DNA of 64,000 bases from CAZFOB01 sp964520325 (GCA_964520325.1 CAZFOB010000015.1:1-64000); one strand, 5' to 3'; counted from the stretch's first letter, positions 24,045-33,158 are shown. A program made the numbers and translations. Notes: generated by a model from the sequence alone, not told the origin.

Positions 24045-24701
24045 ATGGAACAGCAAGCAACGGAGCAGCCGGTCAACGGGCCCATCGATCGCAACCATGC
24101 GATGGTCACGTGGTATCCGATGGTCGAGCGCATCGCTCACAAGACCGCGGCAACCTACGGCCTTCCGGCCGGAGTCGACACCGATGATCTGATCTCCTGC
24201 GGAGTGCTCGGCCTTGCCGAGGCCTTCGACCGCTACGACCCGGAGCGCGGTGTGGCATTCGAGGCTTACGCGATCCCCCGCGTCAAGGGCGCGATCATCG
24301 ACGGGATCCGTGCCGCCGACTGGGTGCCCAGAAAAGCTCGACAGCGCGCACGGATGACCGGTGAGCCCGTCGTGATGCTCGTCAGCATCGACGCCGACCG
24401 ACCCTTCGGCAATGGCGATGACGGCGATCACAGCTCTGCCGATCGCCTCGCCGACGAACGCGGCATCGAGCCCGGCGCTGGGCTCTTCGCTGCCGAGGAC
24501 CGCCGCGAGCTCATGGGCGCGCTGAACCGCCTTCCGGAGCGCGAGCGGATGATCGTGAGCCTCCACTACTTCGAACGCGTGCAGCTCCAGGTCATCGCGA
24601 AGTCACTCGGCGTGACCGAGTCACGGGTTTCGCAGCTTCACACCCGCGCGCTCCGGATGCTCCGCACCGCCATCGAGACCGAGCACGCCGCAGTCGCATA
24701 G
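24045..24701 (+). CDS. Sigma-70 family factor, FliA/WhiG-like
   Basis: This is a 218-aa sigma factor if started at ATG 24045, with GAGGGGGG eight bases upstream. Region 2 reads DLISCGVLGLAEAFDRYDPE, then AYAIPRVKGAIIDGIRAADWVPR, the pattern of FliA/WhiG/SigF-like group 3 factors. Region 3 is partly replaced by an acidic insert (about 118-140, NGDDGDHSSADR). Region 4 has LPERERMIVSLHYFE and LGVTESRVSQLHTRALRML. No flagellar or sporulation gene and no anti-sigma gene is adjacent, so the regulon is unknown. Confidence 0.88.
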   Translation: MEQQATEQPVNGPIDRNHAMVTWYPMVERIAHKTAATYGLPAGVDTDDLISCGVLGLAEAFDRYDPERGVAFEAYAIPRVKGAIIDGIRAADWVPRKARQRARMTGEPVVMLVSIDADRPFGNGDDGDHSSADRLADERGIEPGAGLFAAEDRRELMGALNRLPERERMIVSLHYFERVQLQVIAKSLGVTESRVSQLHTRALRMLRTAIETEHAAVA

Positions 24702-24749
24702 TCCCTTCACGAGCACCTCCACGAGCCCCGGGGCACTAGAGTCGGGGAC

Positions 24750-26258
24750 GTGCCGGTCACGCCTCGAGCCGCAGCCACGGTCATCGTCGCCAGACCGGGT
24801 CAGGAGGGGTCTTACGAGATCCTCCTCACCCGTCGTCCGGCGACGATGGCGTTCATGGGCGGAAGTTTCGTCTTCCCCGGGGGAGCCGTCGAAGCAGCCG
24901 ACTCGGCCCCCGACATGGTGGAGGTCTCGAGCATCAGCCCTAGCTCCGCCCAGCAACGCCTGGGAGAACCGATCGCAGAGCTGGAGGCCCTCGGCCTCTT
25001 CTGTTGTGCGCTCCGCGAGCTGTACGAAGAAGCCGGCGTGCTGATCGCGACCGACGGTGATGGCCCCGTCGATCCGGCCAAGGTGCGAGAGGTCTACGCA
25101 CCTCATCACGCCGAGGTGGGGCACGACCCGGCGACCTTTGCTGCCTTCCTCGATCGGGAGGAGCTCACACTGTCCACCGATCAGCTCGCCGTTCACGGCC
25201 GTCTCGTGACACCGGAGCAAGCCCCCATCCGTTTCGACGCGCGGTTCTTCGTCGCGCCGATGCCCGAGGGTCAAGCCGTCGTCCCCCATCCAACCGAGGT
25301 CCACGAATGGCTGTGGATCACTCCGGCTGAGGCTCTCGAGAAGGCACGCACCAAGGAGCTGGATGTCCCGATCCCGACGATGGCGATCTTGCAGGGCCTT
25401 GCAGAGACGCCGGGCTACGACCAACTGATCGAGGGCGGTCAGCAACCCCGCGTCGTCGAGTCGGAGGAGCTTTCACCGCTCGTGACCGTGGTACGGGCTC
25501 CAAACCCAGGACTGATGACCGGTGCCGGCACCAACACCTACATCGTGGGCATCGGAGGCGACGTGGCGATCATCGACCCCGCCGTGCCCGATCCCGTCTA
25601 CATCGAACGTGTCGCGCGAGAGGCCGGTAACCGCGGCCGGTGCACGCTCGTGCTACTCACGCACGGACACATCGATCACATCGGCGGCGTCGTGCCGCTC
25701 GTGGAGCAGATGCCGTGCGAGGTTGCAGCCTACGAGAAGATCGGGCAACCCCCGTTCGTCACCCGGACGATCACAGACGGCGAGATCATCTCACTGGCCG
25801 GTGTAACGCTTCGAGCACTCCACACCCCGGGCCATGCGTCCAACCACCTCTGCTTCTACCTCGAGGAGGACGGGTCGCTGTTCGCCGGGGACGTCGTCGC
25901 CGGCTTCGGCACTGTCGTCATCTCACCACCCGACGGAAGCCTGGGCGACTACATGGCGACGCTCGAGAAGCTCCGCGCGCTGAACGTGAGCCGGATCTAT
26001 CCCGGGCACGGCCCGGTCATCGACAACGGCACCGCGAAGCTCGACGAGTACATCTCTCACCGGCGCGACCGGGAACGTCAGGTCATCGATGCGCTCGAAG
26101 CCGGACTCCACGAGATCCCGGCGATGGTGAAGCGGATATACGCAGACGTCCCGGAGGCGCTGCATCCGATGGCCGAACGCTCGGTGCTCTCTGCTCTCGA
26201 GATGCTCGAGGAGCAAGGGCGCGTTAACCGTATCGACAACACGTGGAGCCTCATCTAG
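24750..26258 (+). CDS. Nudix hydrolase fused to a metallo-beta-lactamase-fold hydrolase
   Basis: This 502-aa two-domain protein starts at GTG 24750. Residues 1-220 form a Nudix domain; the Nudix box is split, with FPGGAVEAAD separated by about 40 residues from ALRELYEEAGVL, as in NUDT7/NUDT19-like CoA-diphosphatase-type enzymes. Residues 235-430 form a metallo-beta-lactamase fold with THGHIDHIGG, PGHASNHLCFYL, AGDVVAG and YPGHGPVI: all zinc ligands are present, resembling LACTB2-like proteins. The end is a helical winged-helix-like tail. The fusion suggests stepwise hydrolysis of a nucleotide- or CoA-linked compound. Substrate unknown. Confidence 0.88.
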   Translation: MPVTPRAAATVIVARPGQEGSYEILLTRRPATMAFMGGSFVFPGGAVEAADSAPDMVEVSSISPSSAQQRLGEPIAELEALGLFCCALRELYEEAGVLIATDGDGPVDPAKVREVYAPHHAEVGHDPATFAAFLDREELTLSTDQLAVHGRLVTPEQAPIRFDARFFVAPMPEGQAVVPHPTEVHEWLWITPAEALEKARTKELDVPIPTMAILQGLAETPGYDQLIEGGQQPRVVESEELSPLVTVVRAPNPGLMTGAGTNTYIVGIGGDVAIIDPAVPDPVYIERVAREAGNRGRCTLVLLTHGHIDHIGGVVPLVEQMPCEVAAYEKIGQPPFVTRTITDGEIISLAGVTLRALHTPGHASNHLCFYLEEDGSLFAGDVVAGFGTVVISPPDGSLGDYMATLEKLRALNVSRIYPGHGPVIDNGTAKLDEYISHRRDRERQVIDALEAGLHEIPAMVKRIYADVPEALHPMAERSVLSALEMLEEQGRVNRIDNTWSLI

Positions 26259-26300
26259 GAAGCCGCTGAGGGCTCCTCTAGGAAGCCGCTGAGGGCTCCG
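26255..26300. repeat. Tandem 23-bp duplication after the Nudix-MBL gene
   Basis: CTAGGAAGCCGCTGAGGGCT plus CCT or CCG occurs twice (26255-26277, 26278-26300), and a third copy starts as CTAG at 26301. The first unit includes the stop codon of the Nudix-MBL gene and the second ends beside the stop of the convergent membrane protein. It is related in reverse complement to the unit at 19596-19634. Confidence 0.85.
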
Positions 26301-26666
26301 CTAGTTAGCGACGCTTGCTTCCATCTCTTCGCCGCAATGCCGGGGCGCCTTTGCCGTTGCCGCGACCTCGAGACGGACGCGCGTCCCGCACGTCGGGCAT
26401 TCGTAGACGACATCCGCGACGCGCGCGTCGATCAGCGCGGGAGGTGGGGGCGGGGGCTGCGTCAGCGCACCGAGCATCCGGCGGACCACGAAGATAAGCA
26501 CGAGACCGATCGAGAACCCCACACACCCCCGGATGACGAGGCTTACGGCCCCCGTGCCTTCCGGCAGCCGCGTGCCGAGAAGCAGCGCGCCGCCGACGAG
26601 AAGCACGAGAAGAACGACGACGCCACGAACGGCCCGGCGTCCAACCGACTTCTTTTCGCTACGCAA
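26301..26666 (-). CDS. Two-helix membrane protein with a C-terminal zinc ribbon
   Basis: This 121-aa protein has two transmembrane helices (GVVVLLVLLVGGALLLG and VGFSIGLVLIFVVRRML), a Pro-rich hinge (TQPPPPPPALIDA) and a zinc-ribbon-like tail: YECPTCGTRVRLEV and HCGEEME, giving a CXXC pair plus a single Cys/His. The start (26666) overlaps the thiolase stop by eight bases, so it is co-translated with it. No function can be given; such small membrane zinc ribbons are common uncharacterised proteins in actinobacteria. Confidence 0.7.
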   Translation of the reverse strand: MRSEKKSVGRRAVRGVVVLLVLLVGGALLLGTRLPEGTGAVSLVIRGCVGFSIGLVLIFVVRRMLGALTQPPPPPPALIDARVADVVYECPTCGTRVRLEVAATAKAPRHCGEEMEASVAN

Positions 26667-27837
26667 TACGCTCGATGATCATCGCGTTGGCCATGCCGCC
26701 GCCTTCGCACATGGTCTGGAGTCCGTAGCGACCACCGCGACGCTCGAGCTCGTGAAGCAGGGTCGTCGCCAGGCGCGCACCGGAAGCGCCGAGCGGATGC
26801 CCGAGCGCGATCGCGCCGCCGTTGGGGTTGACGCGTGCTTCTGGGTCGATGCCTGTGACCTCATCGGGCGAGAGGCCCATCTCGAGCTGCCAGGCCAGCA
26901 GGACAGAAGCGAACGCCTCGTTGATCTCGACGACGTCGATGTCGTCCATCGAAAGGTTCGCGCGCTTGAGCACCTTCTGCGTGGCCGGGATCGGCGCTGT
27001 GAGCATGATCACCGGGTCGGAGGCTGCGAGCGCGAACGTGTGGAAGCGCGCTCGCGGCTTGAGGTCAAGCTGCTCGGCTTTTTCGGGCGTTGTGACGATA
27101 ACGACAGACGCGCCGTCGGTGAGCTGCGACGAGTTTCCGGCTGTGACCTTGCCGCCCTCGGGCTTGAACGACGTCTTCAGGCCGGACAGGACATCGAGTG
27201 TGGTGTCACGGATGCCCTCGTCCTGCGAGACGACTCCGTCATCCGTCGGCACAGGGACGATCTCGCGGTCGAAACGGCCGGTGTCACGGGCGTTCTTGGC
27301 GAGCTCCTGCGAACGCAAGCCGACCTTGTCGAGGTCCTCGCGGGATATGTCCCACTTCTCCGCGATCATCTCCGCCGAAAGTCCCTGCGGGACGAACGGG
27401 AAGCGGTCCATGAGCGACTTCGAGAACGGGAATCCGGGGCCGTTCTGCATGCTCGCACCCATCGGCACGCGCGACATGACCTCGACCCCGCAGGCGATCA
27501 CGATGTCGTACGCGCCGGACTGCACGCCTTGCGCGGCGAAGTGGATCGACTGCTGGGACGACCCGCATTGACGGTCGACGGTGGTTCCCGGTACCTCGAC
27601 GGGAAATCCGGCGGCCAGCCAGGCGTTGCGTGCGATGTTGGCGGACTGCTCGCCGGCCTGCATGACGCAGCCGGCGATCACGTCGTCGACCGAAAGCGGA
27701 TCGATGCCGGAACGTTCGATGGCGGCCTTCAGCGTGTGGGCGAGCAGGTCGACCGGATGAACCCCGGAGAGCTTGCCCCCTTGCTTACCTCGACCGAGCG
27801 GTGTCCGGACGGCCTCGACGATGACGGCTTCATGCAT
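26659..27837 (-). CDS. Acetyl-CoA C-acyltransferase (thiolase)
   Basis: This is a 392-aa thiolase. It starts at ATG 27837 with AGGGAG in front; an extra ten upstream residues are possible but unlike the family. It carries the acyl-binding Cys (VDRQCGSSQQSIHFAAQG), the His of GGAIALGHPLGASGARL and the second Cys of LQTMCEGGGMANAMI. N-terminal EAVIVEAVRTPLGRGKQGG and NEAFASVLLAWQ are typical of the actinobacterial FadA/acetyl-CoA acetyltransferase group used in fatty-acid or steroid beta-oxidation. No other beta-oxidation gene is adjacent, so specificity is open. Confidence 0.93.
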   Translation of the reverse strand: MHEAVIVEAVRTPLGRGKQGGKLSGVHPVDLLAHTLKAAIERSGIDPLSVDDVIAGCVMQAGEQSANIARNAWLAAGFPVEVPGTTVDRQCGSSQQSIHFAAQGVQSGAYDIVIACGVEVMSRVPMGASMQNGPGFPFSKSLMDRFPFVPQGLSAEMIAEKWDISREDLDKVGLRSQELAKNARDTGRFDREIVPVPTDDGVVSQDEGIRDTTLDVLSGLKTSFKPEGGKVTAGNSSQLTDGASVVIVTTPEKAEQLDLKPRARFHTFALAASDPVIMLTAPIPATQKVLKRANLSMDDIDVVEINEAFASVLLAWQLEMGLSPDEVTGIDPEARVNPNGGAIALGHPLGASGARLATTLLHELERRGGRYGLQTMCEGGGMANAMIIERIA

Positions 27838-27949
27838 AGCGGCTCCCTTCGGGCTATGTGACAGCACCCACTGTAGCGCGGAGCATCACCCGAGCTTCCC
27901 GGCATCCGTTTCCCATCCGATACCGGTGCGGGGATCGAATCCCTGGTAC

Positions 27950-28126
27950 ATGAAAAGAGCTCTCACTCTCCTTCTGGCGATGGTCGCGGTCGTGCTCGTC
28001 GGATCAGCGACGTCGTTTCTTCTTTCGATGACACAGACGCAGCCGGCGACAGCGGTGCCGATCCCGGATCCCAAAACCGTCGACGTCCATGTCTCGCCCA
28101 ATGGCGCCACGCATCGCGGCGGCTGA
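27950..28126 (+). CDS. Small secreted or membrane protein
   Basis: This 58-aa frame starts at ATG 27950. Residues 1-32 (MKRALTLLLAMVAVVLVGSA...) look like a signal peptide or membrane helix; the rest is short and polar with PKTVDVHVSPNGATHRGG. The Shine-Dalgarno is weak (GGGGATCGAATCCCTGGTAC). It lies between the divergent thiolase and the convergent YihY gene. It could be a real small exported peptide or chance; codon use looks reasonable but I recognise no family. Confidence 0.45.
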   Translation: MKRALTLLLAMVAVVLVGSATSFLLSMTQTQPATAVPIPDPKTVDVHVSPNGATHRGG

Positions 28127-28129
28127 CGC

Positions 28130-29089
28130 CTAGCTCCCCTCCTTCACGAACGAGACGTCCACGTGCTCTGAGTCGACACGCTCTTCGGCTTTGGCGTAGC
28201 GCGCAAGCATCCGTTCGTCGACGTCGGTGAGGTGGTCGCTCGAAAGCGACCTCGGCCACGCGTGCAACTTCTTCACGACGTTGAGCTCGGCGGCGTAGAG
28301 GGTCAGTTGCGCTCCGAGGTAGATCCAGGAGAGCAAGCCTAAAACGATGCCGAAGAATCCGTAGAGTTCACTCGCTTGGGCGAGCTGTCGCTCGACGAGC
28401 ATGTTGCCCACCGTCTGGAGGACCGACCATCCGACCGCCGCAACCGCCGCACCCGGCACGACATCGCGCCAAGAGAGGTCGGCGACGGTGAGCAGCCTGA
28501 AGATGACGACGAACACACCCAGGTTCACGAGTGCGCCAACGAGAAGCACCGATGCGCGGCCGAGGAACCCGAAGCTCTGCGTGACCGCGCCAACTCCGGA
28601 CAGTCCGGTCGAGATCCCCGCGAACACAACGAGGAAACCGAGCATCATCAGCGCTCGTACGATCTGACGGATCGTATTCGGCTGCTGTTTGACGGGTACG
28701 TCCCATACATGATCCATCGCGTTCTGTAGCGCCTTCAGTCCTCCCAGCCCTCCCCACAGGGCGCCAACGATGCCGACGATCAGTCCAACGCCGCCCTTGG
28801 CGATGCCGCTGACGTTGTTCTTGATCTCCTCGCCGACGATCGGCAACTGCGTCAGGGCCGAATCGAGGATCCGCTCGCGCAGATCCGGGTTGTCACGCAG
28901 AACGATCGCGAGCACGGTCACAGCGACCAGCATCAGAGGGAAGAGCGAGAAGAAGCCGAAGTAGGCAAGAAGGGCCGCCTGCTGACCGGCGCGGTCCTCG
29001 CCGAATTTCTTGAAGACCCCGTACAACAACGCCAGCGGTGGCACGCGCCGCTGGAACCGGTCGAGGGTGTCACGGATCTTCTCGAGCAC
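28130..29089 (-). CDS. YihY/BrkB family membrane protein
   Basis: This 319-aa protein has six helices. I place the start at GTG 29089, 23 bases after the stop of the ABC gene. Family signatures are AALLAYFGFFSLFPLMLVAV, IVGALWGGLGGLKALQNAMDHVWDV, FRLLTVADLSWRDVVPGAAVAAVGW and ELYGFFGIVLGLLSWIYLGAQ. The family was once called RNase BN, but that activity belongs to RNase Z; the true role is probably transport or membrane organisation. It may be co-transcribed with the two ABC genes upstream. Confidence 0.9.
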   Translation of the reverse strand: MLEKIRDTLDRFQRRVPPLALLYGVFKKFGEDRAGQQAALLAYFGFFSLFPLMLVAVTVLAIVLRDNPDLRERILDSALTQLPIVGEEIKNNVSGIAKGGVGLIVGIVGALWGGLGGLKALQNAMDHVWDVPVKQQPNTIRQIVRALMMLGFLVVFAGISTGLSGVGAVTQSFGFLGRASVLLVGALVNLGVFVVIFRLLTVADLSWRDVVPGAAVAAVGWSVLQTVGNMLVERQLAQASELYGFFGIVLGLLSWIYLGAQLTLYAAELNVVKKLHAWPRSLSSDHLTDVDERMLARYAKAEERVDSEHVDVSFVKEGS

Positions 29090-29112
29090 GACGACGGGAT
29101 ACCCTGCCGGAA

Positions 29113-30909
29113 CTACCGGTACGCGCTGGCTTGGATCCCGTAGAGCTCGGCATACAAGCCGTCGCGCGCCACCAGCTCGTCGTGCGACCCGCACTCGACC
29201 ACGCCGGCACCGTCGATGACGACGATGAGGTCGGCCATCCGCACCGTGGAGAACCGGTGCGAGACGAGTACGGTGATCCGTCCGTCGTGCTTGGATCCGC
29301 GCGAGGCGGCCGCGAAGCGCTCGAAGAGCGCGTGTTCGGTCTCGGCGTCCAGCGCCGCGGTGGGTTCATCCAGGACGAGGAGCAACGGATCGTCACGCAT
29401 GAAGCCGCGGGCGAGCGCGAGCTTCTGCCACTGGCCGAACGAGAGCTCGACGCCGTCGTCCCACGTCGGTCCGAGCTGGGTGTCGAGGCCGCGCGGGAGC
29501 TTCGTTACGACGTCATCGGCACCACCGCGCGTCACGGCCGCGCGCAGGGCCTGGAGCTCGTCCATGCGCGCGAGGTCGCCGAGGCCGACCGTCTGGCGAG
29601 CGAAGAGCTCGAAGCGGAAAAAGTCCTGGAATGCACCGGCCATGCGCGCGCGCCACGCGTCTGCGTTCATCGTTTTGAGATCGACGCCGTCGACCAGGAT
29701 CGTCCCGCTCGACGGCTCGTAGAGACGAGCGAGAAGCTTCACCAGCGTCGTCTTCCCCGCCCCGTTCTCACCGACCACCGCCACGACGGCTCCGGCCGGA
29801 AGATCGAGGTCGACCCCGTCGAGCACGAGCGTTTCGGTTCCGGGGTAGGAGAACGACACGTTCTGCAGACGGATGCCGGACGACAGGCGCACCGGCGCAG
29901 CTCCGTCACCGGTGACCTGGGACGCGGCGTAGTCCTCGAGCCAGGCCAGACGCGCGGCGGCATCGAGTGTCCAGCGGAGGAAGTCGGCCTGAGAGGCCGT
30001 CATCCCCATGTAGCGCGAGAGGTTGGCTCCGGCGGCAAGGACGAGCAGAACGTCTCCGGCTGAGCCGTCGATCCCCGTGGCCACGAACACCACGGCTGCG
30101 ACGTACCCCGCCCCGAAGATCGCCCATGCGAGCGAGTTCCAGAAAGCCGTCCGCCACCGGACGGCACCGACCGTGGTGAACCAGCCCTCCAACGCAGCAC
30201 GGCGCTTGGCGATGAGCCACTCCTCGCCACGAGCCACGCGGATCTCCTTGGCCGGGCCGGCCTGCGTCCCGAGCTCGTAGAAGTGGCGCGCGCGGCGGCG
30301 CTGCGGAGCCATCGACTCCTCGACCTTGCGCTCCACGCCCGCGCGCCAGGACGAGGCGAAGATCGTCGGGACGGCGAAGACGAGCAGACCGAGCAGCGCC
30401 GGGTGCACCGACACGAGCAGCGCGACGGTGATACCGAGCCGGATCAACGATCCGAGCGTGCCCATCGCCGAGGCGTAGAGGTGGTTCAGCAGAAACGCGT
30501 GATCCTTGAGGATCTGGAGTCGGTCGAGATACTCCGGTCGTTCGTGGTGCTCGATCGTAGCCACGCTTGCTTGCAGGTGCACGACGTGGGAGTTGATCGC
30601 GATCGTTGCGCGCTCGCGGAAGAGGAAGTGCACGCGATCGCCGACGATTCGCATGAGCCAGCCGAGGACACCTGATGCGGCGAACCCGATCGTTGCCGTG
30701 ACGATGAGGTTCGAATGGGATCCGCGAACACCGTCGGCGAGCAGCTTGAGCCACAACGCGTTGAGCGCCTCGGGGATCATCGCGCCGGTGATGAGCACGA
30801 ACGACACGATCAGCAGACGAGGCTCGGCTCGGTAGGCAAGCTTGAGAGCACGCCACAGCGCCGGGCCGGCGCCGGGGATGTCCGGGTGCTTCTTAGAGCC
30901 CGGCAGCAT
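29113..30909 (-). CDS. ABC transporter, fused permease-ATPase (second half-transporter)
   Basis: This 598-aa type IV half-transporter has an exporter membrane domain with about five to six helices in residues 1-320, then the ATPase with Walker A GENGAGKTTLVKLL, Walker B LLLVLDEPTAALD and H-loop VSHRFSTVRMA. The signature is LSFGQWQKLALARG, with Phe in place of the usual second Gly. It overlaps the upstream half-transporter by 17 bases, so the two should form a heterodimer. The pair resembles uncharacterised actinobacterial exporters for lipids, drugs or peptides; no substrate gene is adjacent. Confidence 0.93.
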   Translation of the reverse strand: MLPGSKKHPDIPGAGPALWRALKLAYRAEPRLLIVSFVLITGAMIPEALNALWLKLLADGVRGSHSNLIVTATIGFAASGVLGWLMRIVGDRVHFLFRERATIAINSHVVHLQASVATIEHHERPEYLDRLQILKDHAFLLNHLYASAMGTLGSLIRLGITVALLVSVHPALLGLLVFAVPTIFASSWRAGVERKVEESMAPQRRRARHFYELGTQAGPAKEIRVARGEEWLIAKRRAALEGWFTTVGAVRWRTAFWNSLAWAIFGAGYVAAVVFVATGIDGSAGDVLLVLAAGANLSRYMGMTASQADFLRWTLDAAARLAWLEDYAASQVTGDGAAPVRLSSGIRLQNVSFSYPGTETLVLDGVDLDLPAGAVVAVVGENGAGKTTLVKLLARLYEPSSGTILVDGVDLKTMNADAWRARMAGAFQDFFRFELFARQTVGLGDLARMDELQALRAAVTRGGADDVVTKLPRGLDTQLGPTWDDGVELSFGQWQKLALARGFMRDDPLLLVLDEPTAALDAETEHALFERFAAASRGSKHDGRITVLVSHRFSTVRMADLIVVIDGAGVVECGSHDELVARDGLYAELYGIQASAYR

Positions 30910-32698
30910 CCAACTCTTCCTCTTGGGTGAAGAAACGCGACGCTTGGAGCTCGAACATCGTCTTGTAGCGACCGCCGATCTTCATCAGCTCGTCGTGAGA
31001 ACCGAGTTCAACAACGCGGCCCTTCTCGAGCACGCAGATCCGATCGGCGTGCCGCACGGTCGAGAACCGATGCGAGATGAGGACGACCGTGCGTCCCTTG
31101 GTCGCGGCGAGCAGCCGGTCGAAGATCTCCGCTTCGCCGCGGACGTCCAGCTGAGCTGTCGGCTCGTCGAGGAGCACCACTCCCGCACCCAGCTGGACGG
31201 CGCACACGGCCCGCGCGAGCGCAACGCGCTGCCACTGTCCGCCGGAGAGATCGGTTCCGCCTCCGTAGAACTTCGAGAGCACTCGGTCAAGGTCGGCCGC
31301 CGTTGACGAAAACTCGCCGGCCTGGGCGAGGTCGAGAGCCCTCGCAACTTGTTCGTCCGACGCTCCGAGCGGCGCGACGTTGTCTCGGAGCGACAACTCG
31401 TAACGGACGAAGTCCTGGAACACCGCAGCCACACGCGATCGCCATTCGGAGATATCGATCTTCCGGATGTCGATGCCGTCCACGCTCACGATGCCTTCTT
31501 GCGGGTCGTACAGCCGGCACAGGAGCTTGGCGATGGTGGTCTTGCCGGCGCCGTTGCTTCCGACGATCGCAAGTGATGACCCTGCGGGGATGGTGAGGTC
31601 GAACCCGTCGAGGACACGCACTTCGGATGTCGGGTAGGCGAACGACACGTTCTCGAATCGGATCTCGCGCTCGGGCAGGGCGCCCGCACCGGCCGTCCCG
31701 ACCGCGAGCGCTCCGGCAGGCTCGAAGCGCTCGCCGAGATCGAGCACGCGGGGGATCGGCTCGGCGCTTCCCCGGAACCACCAGTCGAACTCGCTGAACG
31801 CGAGCGCGCTGCAGCCCACGGCCACCTGCGCGAAGACGACAAGCTGTGGCAAAGAGAGGTTCCCAGCTCGCGCGTCCGCCGCGAGCGACCAGAACACGAT
31901 CACGTTGCCGAGCAGGACCGTGAACACGCTCCACCTCATCGGCCGCTGCTTCAGCTTGCGCTGGTTGTACAGCGCTTCAGTCAGCCTTCTGCGCAGAGCT
32001 GCGTGTCGCTCGACGGCCCACTTCGCGAGGCCGAAGATCCGCACCTCCTTGGCGGCCGGCGCGTCAACGGCCAGCCGGTACGCGTAGTCGGAGTGACGGC
32101 TGACCGAGCTGAACTCGTCACTCGAATAGATCTTCCACAACGCGCTCTCACGCAGGAGCACGTGCGTCGACAGCCATGCACCTCCGAGGATCAGCGGCGC
32201 CCACCATCTGTAGGCACCGAGCACCGCGGCTTGGGAGAGGCCACCGAGAACCGTCGCGAACCCGCTGCCCACCTCCGGCATGGCGACCTCGAGCGGGGGG
32301 CCGACAACTCCCGCATCGAAGTCGCGCGCCTTGGCGAGCTCGTCGGCGAGGTCGGGTTGTTCGAGGTGCGCAAGGCCCGGCGGGGCGAGGCATGCGCGGA
32401 GCAATCGATCGTTGAGCCACACGCCGGTCTTGGCGCCGAGGATCGAGCCCACCGTGCCGTGAACGGCATTCAGCACGTTCATCGCGATGAAGACGACGCC
32501 CATCATGACGAGAGGTCCGGCGAGGTCGCCGTCGTTCTGGACGGCACCGACAAGGACGCCCATCGCGATCGCGAAGAGAGCGGGGAGCAGACCGCGCAGA
32601 GCAACGAACGTCCACCAGATGGACGACAGCGTCTTATCGGCGCGCCACAGCGACGCGAGGAAACGCCACTCCGCAGACGCCCGAAGGCGATTCAACAC
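30893..32698 (-). CDS. ABC transporter, fused permease-ATPase (first half-transporter)
   Basis: This 601-aa half-transporter has a membrane domain with about five to six helices in 1-330 (WTFVALRGLLPALFAIAMGV at the start) and an ATPase domain with Walker A GSNGAGKTTIAKLL, canonical signature LSGGQWQRVALARA, Walker B VVLLDEPTAQLD and H-loop ISHRFSTVRHA. It is the partner of the protein at 29113-30909. The two share organisation and about the same length but differ in the signature motif, which predicts an asymmetric pair. It is followed by a VOC gene's 3' end after seven bases. Confidence 0.93.
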   Translation of the reverse strand: MLNRLRASAEWRFLASLWRADKTLSSIWWTFVALRGLLPALFAIAMGVLVGAVQNDGDLAGPLVMMGVVFIAMNVLNAVHGTVGSILGAKTGVWLNDRLLRACLAPPGLAHLEQPDLADELAKARDFDAGVVGPPLEVAMPEVGSGFATVLGGLSQAAVLGAYRWWAPLILGGAWLSTHVLLRESALWKIYSSDEFSSVSRHSDYAYRLAVDAPAAKEVRIFGLAKWAVERHAALRRRLTEALYNQRKLKQRPMRWSVFTVLLGNVIVFWSLAADARAGNLSLPQLVVFAQVAVGCSALAFSEFDWWFRGSAEPIPRVLDLGERFEPAGALAVGTAGAGALPEREIRFENVSFAYPTSEVRVLDGFDLTIPAGSSLAIVGSNGAGKTTIAKLLCRLYDPQEGIVSVDGIDIRKIDISEWRSRVAAVFQDFVRYELSLRDNVAPLGASDEQVARALDLAQAGEFSSTAADLDRVLSKFYGGGTDLSGGQWQRVALARAVCAVQLGAGVVLLDEPTAQLDVRGEAEIFDRLLAATKGRTVVLISHRFSTVRHADRICVLEKGRVVELGSHDELMKIGGRYKTMFELQASRFFTQEEELDAAGL

Positions 32699-32705
32699 GT
32701 TGCCG

Positions 32706-33110
32706 TCACGCGTTCGTCCCCGTTCCGTCGTGAGGTTGGTCGGACGGACTCATGATCCCTACGTGGTTGCCGTCCGGATCGTCGACGACAGCGTAACGGG
32801 CACCCCAGAAGGCATCGATGGGTGCCATGTGCGCTTCGTAGCCGGCCTGCGTGAGCTCGGCGAACTTCGAGTCGACGTCGGTGCGGGTCTCGACGTGGAA
32901 CATCAGCACGACCCCGGGCGAATCCGGCCATGCCGGGTCGTAGCCCTGCGTGAGGCTGCGGCTGTTGATCCCGAATCCGCTGTCCGGCACCTCGACGTGG
33001 TGCGCAACGCCGTCCTGCTCCCAGAGCTCGGGCACGAGAACGCCCACCTTCCGGTAGAACTCCGCAGCTGCACGAACGTCGGTCACGATCAGATCCACCT
33101 GCATCTTCAT
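32706..33110 (-). CDS. VOC-fold (glyoxalase/bleomycin-resistance type) protein
   Basis: This 134-aa protein starts at ATG 33110 with GGAGGAGG seven bases upstream. It has two beta-alpha-beta-beta-beta modules: MQVDLIVTDVRAAAEFYRKV, then VVLMFHVETRTDVDSKFAEL, ending AVVDDPDGNHVGIMSPS, the usual metal-centre Glu/His region. VOC proteins include dioxygenases, epimerases and drug-binding proteins; the substrate is not predictable. It is divergent from the WYL regulator with a shared dyad (33159-33173) between them, so that regulator probably controls it. It could be the first gene of the ABC operon. Confidence 0.85.
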   Translation of the reverse strand: MKMQVDLIVTDVRAAAEFYRKVGVLVPELWEQDGVAHHVEVPDSGFGINSRSLTQGYDPAWPDSPGVVLMFHVETRTDVDSKFAELTQAGYEAHMAPIDAFWGARYAVVDDPDGNHVGIMSPSDQPHDGTGTNA

Positions 33111-33158
33111 CGCCGCCTCCTCCGTGGGTCGTCTCGACGCAGTGTGCGCATCTAACCC

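Noticed and set aside
26533..27861. Long plus-strand frame opposite the thiolase
   Set aside because: The thiolase on the other strand has all catalytic motifs; this frame is low-complexity and has no ribosome binding site.
29038..30063. 341-codon plus-strand frame opposite the ABC transporter
   Set aside because: The antisense strand has intact Walker motifs; the plus frame shows no domain.
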